A DNA stretch of 64,000 nt from Polaribacter marinus (GTDB lineage: Bacteria > Bacteroidota > Bacteroidia > Flavobacteriales > Flavobacteriaceae): NCBI RefSeq assembly GCF_022662535.1, contig NZ_JAKQYM010000002.1, positions 310,001 through 374,000 on the forward strand, written 5' to 3'. Shown piece after piece: positions 61,282-64,000 of the stretch. Every line of letters starts with the position of its first letter. The first letter of the stretch is position 1. A model generated the notes under the pieces. It was not told where the DNA came from. It saw only the letters and a program-made list of their open reading frames with translations, and ran no database searches. A program made the translations under genes and the position numbers.

Positions 61282-62616
61282 TTAAAAAAGCCCTCTAGAT
61301 TTTAATTCTAAATATTTGTTTATGGTATCTCCTGTTAAATCTTCTGGTTTTGTAAGTACAGATTGTATTCCGTATTTTTTTAATTCATTAACTATACGCT
61401 TTTTTTCGTACATGAATTTTTCTGCTATGATGCTATCATAAACTTCTTGAATGTTCTTTGCTTTGGAAGTAATTAGGGAATCTAATTCTGTATTTTTAAA
61501 GAATACAACTAAGACCAAATGGTTTTTTGCTAAGGCTCTTAAATAAGGTAGTTGCCTGTTTAAACCATCCATGGTTTCGAAATTGGTGTATACAATTAAT
61601 AAACTTCTGTGGGTAATTTTTCTTTTAATAACGGTGTATAGCGTACTAAAATCTGATTCTGAGAAATCTGTTTTGATGGTATGTAGTGCTTCTGATATTA
61701 AACTCATTTGAGAGTTTCTTTTTTCTGCGACTACCCAGTCTTCTAAATTTTTAGAGAAAGACAACATTCCAGCTTTGTCTTGTTTTCTAAGAATTACGTT
61801 GCTAATTGCTAATGTGGCATTTATGGCATAATCTAATAAGCTTAAACCATTAAAGTGCATTTGCATTGCTCTTCCTTTATCTATAATAGAATATACGGGT
61901 TGCGACTTTTCTTCTACATATTGATTTACCATTAATTGGTTGCTTTTTGCAGTTGCTTTCCAATTTAAAGTTCTGATGTCATCGCCAGCAACATATTCTT
62001 TAATCTGTTCGAATTCTAAGGAATGACCAATTCTTCGTACTTTTTTTGTTCCGTAAGAAACCGATTGATTTTGGAATGCTTTAAAATCAAACTCTCTTAA
62101 CTTTAAAAAAGACGGGTAGCATTTTAGTTCTTTTTCTTGTCCTAAGATATATTTTTTGGTAGCTAATTGTAGGGGAGAACTTGTATAAACATTGATACAA
62201 CCAAATAAGTAAATACCTCTTTCTTTGGGTTTTAAATTGTAATGGATTGTTTTTTCTTCTTTTTTTATTAACTTTTGATTGAAGAAAAAGTCTCTTTTTT
62301 GGAATTGATAAGGTAATTCTTCTATTAATGATAGATTTGCCACAAAAGGGTATTCGCTTTTTATTTTTAAAGAAATCTTATTATTATCGCCATTAGACAA
62401 ACGTTCTGGTAAAAACCTTTGGATAGTTATGGCATTTTTTGTTTTGTAAAGAATAAAAACATCTATAAGTGTTAATATTACGAGTATAAAAAGCAACACT
62501 TTAGAGATTTCGAAAAATATGGGTATAAAGAAGCCCATTACAAAGAGTATTGCAATTGCTCCTAGTATATAGAAGAACCTATTGTTTAAAAATAAAGTGT
62601 TATAAAAGTGTTTCAA
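61282..62616 (-). CDS. DUF58 domain protein
   Basis: 444 residues. Two N-terminal membrane helices (about 12-52), a beta-rich middle part, then the DUF58 motif IKEYVAGDDIRTLNWKATAK (about 206-225) and a vWA-like fold after it (SIIDKGRAMQM; LLIVYTNFETMDGLNRQLPY). DUF58 proteins act with MoxR ATPases in complex maturation or stress responses, but their activity is not known. It is the gene next after the MoxR-type ATPase, 70 bases apart on the same strand. Confidence 0.9.
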   Translation of the reverse strand: MKHFYNTLFLNNRFFYILGAIAILFVMGFFIPIFFEISKVLLFILVILTLIDVFILYKTKNAITIQRFLPERLSNGDNNKISLKIKSEYPFVANLSLIEELPYQFQKRDFFFNQKLIKKEEKTIHYNLKPKERGIYLFGCINVYTSSPLQLATKKYILGQEKELKCYPSFLKLREFDFKAFQNQSVSYGTKKVRRIGHSLEFEQIKEYVAGDDIRTLNWKATAKSNQLMVNQYVEEKSQPVYSIIDKGRAMQMHFNGLSLLDYAINATLAISNVILRKQDKAGMLSFSKNLEDWVVAEKRNSQMSLISEALHTIKTDFSESDFSTLYTVIKRKITHRSLLIVYTNFETMDGLNRQLPYLRALAKNHLVLVVFFKNTELDSLITSKAKNIQEVYDSIIAEKFMYEKKRIVNELKKYGIQSVLTKPEDLTGDTINKYLELKSRGLF

Positions 62617-62686
62617 TGTTTTTTGTGCTATTTGCTTGTTGGCTTTTGGCGGTTAGTAGAAAACTAAAGGCTAGAAGCCTCTTTTT

Positions 62687-63730
62687 TTATCTAGGGATTT
62701 CTACAGCCTCTATAATTTGTTCTATGATTTGTTTGCTTGTTAAACCTTCCATTTCTCTTTCTGGAGTTACTATAACTCTATGTTGTAGCACCGGAATTGT
62801 AGCTCTTTTAATATCTTCTGGAGTTACAAAGTCTCTACCATTGATTGCGGCAAAAGCTTTAGAAGCTCCTAAAATAGCAATACTTGCTCTTGGAGATGCC
62901 CCTAAATATAAGAATGAATTAGAACGTGTGTTTACTACAATGTTGGCAATGTATTTTAATAGGTTTTCTTCTATGTTTATTTGATTGACAAGAGCTCTAT
63001 ATTCGACTATTTTTTCACCAGAAATGATTGTTTTTATTTGCTCCATTTTAGTAGTGTTTTCTAATGCTTGCTCTTTCATAATTATTTCTAATTCTTCATC
63101 GGCATTAGGGTAGGCTACGTTAATTTTGAATAAAAAACGGTCTAATTGAGCTTCTGGCAATCTGTATGTACCTTCTTGTTCTATAGGGTTTTGTGTTGCT
63201 AGTACTACAAAAGGTTCGTTCATTTTGTAGGTTTTACCATCTATGGTTACTTGTTTTTCTTCCATTACCTCGAAGAGTGCTGCTTGTGTTTTGGCTGGCG
63301 CTCTGTTGATTTCATCAATTAAAATCATGTTAGAGAAAATTGGTCCTTTTTTAAACTCGAACTCTGAGTTTTTTACATTGAAGATAGAAGTACCTAGAAT
63401 GTCTGAAGGCATTAAATCTGGCGTAAATTGGATTCTACTAAAATCTACATCTATGGTTCTGGACAATAATTTAGCTGTAATGGTTTTGGCTACTCCAGGA
63501 ACCCCTTCTATAAGTACATGCCCGTTGGCTAAAAGTGAAACAATTAGCAAATCCATCATATCTTTTTGCCCTACAATTACTTTTTGCAGTTCTTTTTTGA
63601 TTTTAAAAACGCTTTCTTGTAATTGAGATAAATCGATTCTACTGGTAAATTCTATCTGCTCTTGAGCATCTGTAACTACCTTGTTTTCTGTATTTTCGGT
63701 AGTTTTTGGGTTGTTGTTAGGTGTTTCCAT
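62687..63730 (-). CDS. MoxR family AAA+ ATPase
   Basis: 347 residues. Walker A GVPGVAKTI (about 75-83), Walker B NMILIDEINRAPAK (about 140-153) and sensor 1 FVVLATQNPIEQEGTYRLPEAQLDRFLF (about 178-205), the MoxR signature. The closing part holds LGASPRASIAIL. MoxR ATPases act as chaperones that insert metal or assemble protein complexes, working with vWA proteins encoded next to them. It belongs to the DUF4350-MoxR-DUF58 operon, whose first genes lie outside the window. Confidence 0.95.
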   Translation of the reverse strand: METPNNNPKTTENTENKVVTDAQEQIEFTSRIDLSQLQESVFKIKKELQKVIVGQKDMMDLLIVSLLANGHVLIEGVPGVAKTITAKLLSRTIDVDFSRIQFTPDLMPSDILGTSIFNVKNSEFEFKKGPIFSNMILIDEINRAPAKTQAALFEVMEEKQVTIDGKTYKMNEPFVVLATQNPIEQEGTYRLPEAQLDRFLFKINVAYPNADEELEIIMKEQALENTTKMEQIKTIISGEKIVEYRALVNQINIEENLLKYIANIVVNTRSNSFLYLGASPRASIAILGASKAFAAINGRDFVTPEDIKRATIPVLQHRVIVTPEREMEGLTSKQIIEQIIEAVEIPR

Positions 63731-63735
63731 ATATT

Positions 63736-64000
63736 TTATTTTCTAAAGAAATTATCTATCATTTTATGTAAAACTAGTAGATTTTCTTCTGAGCATTCTA
63801 CTTTTTTATTTAATGCAATAATAGAATTGATTAAGTATTTTATGTTTTGTAGTTTGTTTCCTGATTTTGCGGCTAACTTTTCTATAAAACTTGCGTTTAA
63901 GTTAGAGGTATCTAACAGATATTTTGTTCTTACTTTTTCTAGGAAAAAGGCAATCTTTTTATCGACAAGGTTTTTATGATCGTTTTCTTTTAAATACAAA
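63736..64000 (-). CDS. DUF4350-type protein, C-terminal part
   Basis: Only the last 88 or so residues are inside the window; the gene continues to the right. The text DHKNLVDKKIAFFLEKVRTK and KYLLDTSNLNASFIEKLAAK matches the C-terminal helical tail of DUF4350 proteins, which in flavobacteria precede MoxR. It is not complete enough to define more. It ends five bases before the MoxR start. Confidence 0.6.
   Translation of the reverse strand, partial: LYLKENDHKNLVDKKIAFFLEKVRTKYLLDTSNLNASFIEKLAAKSGNKLQNIKYLINSIIALNKKVECSEENLLVLHKMIDNFFRK

Noticed and set aside
62617..62690. TTGGCTTTTGGCGG / GGCTAGAAGCC stretch as a repeat or terminator
   Set aside because: Looks like a short low-complexity GGC/GCC-rich spacer; the T run is on the wrong strand for the MoxR or DUF58 transcripts, and no second copy was seen.
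1..64000. CRISPR arrays, rRNA operons, insertion sequences
   Set aside because: No regular short repeats with unique spacers, no rRNA-like conserved blocks and no transposase genes were found on reading both strands.

Overview
The window is a low-GC, densely packed stretch of a Flavobacteriaceae-type chromosome (Bacteroidota; Polaribacter or Tenacibaculum is my guess from gene content). Support for this: A-rich translation starts, several promoters with the Bacteroidota -7 box TAnnTTTG, a type IX secretion sorting domain, many short-signal lipoproteins, bacillithiol-type YtxJ, DUF4252, DUF6503 and DUF2059 proteins, a split transketolase, and the flavobacterial MoxR/DUF58/DUF4350 cluster. No rRNA, CRISPR array or classical insertion sequence was seen. 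Two tRNA genes are present.

Layout. 1-4860: end of a cation-efflux transporter, a prohibitin-like SPFH protein, a tiny stand-alone gene with an ECF-type promoter and its own terminator, a carboxypeptidase-regulatory-domain protein, and a large YwqK/MORN repeat protein. 4920-10215: a 5.3 kb integrative element inserted into the 3' end of tRNA-Leu(GAG), bounded by an exact 18-bp direct repeat. It carries a tyrosine integrase, an XRE regulator, an SH3-domain membrane protein, an excisionase-like HTH protein and two proteins I do not recognise, plus much structured non-coding DNA. 10203-24960: two tRNAs, then core genes (aroK, a phosphoribosyltransferase, an S4 protein, an FKBP lipoprotein, a transketolase C-half, maf, a UbiA prenyltransferase, smpB, an arylsulfotransferase, clpB, ytxJ, a DEAD/DEAH helicase).

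25009-30672: a polyamine operon (arginine decarboxylase, agmatinase, GNAT-nitrilase fusion, deoxyhypusine-synthase-like protein, small acidic protein) behind a long leader with alternative base pairings. 30689-44279: NYN nuclease, methyltransferase, fumarylacetoacetase, glyA, a Na+/H+ antiporter, rmuC, an acyltransferase, pepT, three exported proteins, a patatin. 44290-49461: two tandem S41 peptidase paralogues, one apparently lacking its catalytic lysine, divergent from an ECF sigma/anti-sigma/DUF4252 operon. 49588-64000: M1 aminopeptidase, bile-acid symporter family protein, an XRE regulator facing an M14 carboxypeptidase across a cluster of palindromic operators, Lrp regulator, fused E1 ketoacid dehydrogenase, an oxidoreductase, a CPXCG protein too short to stand out as an ORF, pseudouridine synthase, drug-efflux MFS protein, and the DUF58/MoxR/DUF4350 cluster running off the right end.

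Most interesting points: the tRNA-Leu element with matched arm repeats and a long nested palindrome over the start codon of its largest unknown gene; the ECF promoter signature TGTAAC-N16-CGTC shared by the sigma operon and the 41-residue gene about 46 kb away; the polyamine operon with its deoxyhypusine-synthase homologue and switch-like leader; and the XRE/M14 operator cluster. All are read by eye, with no alignment or folding program.
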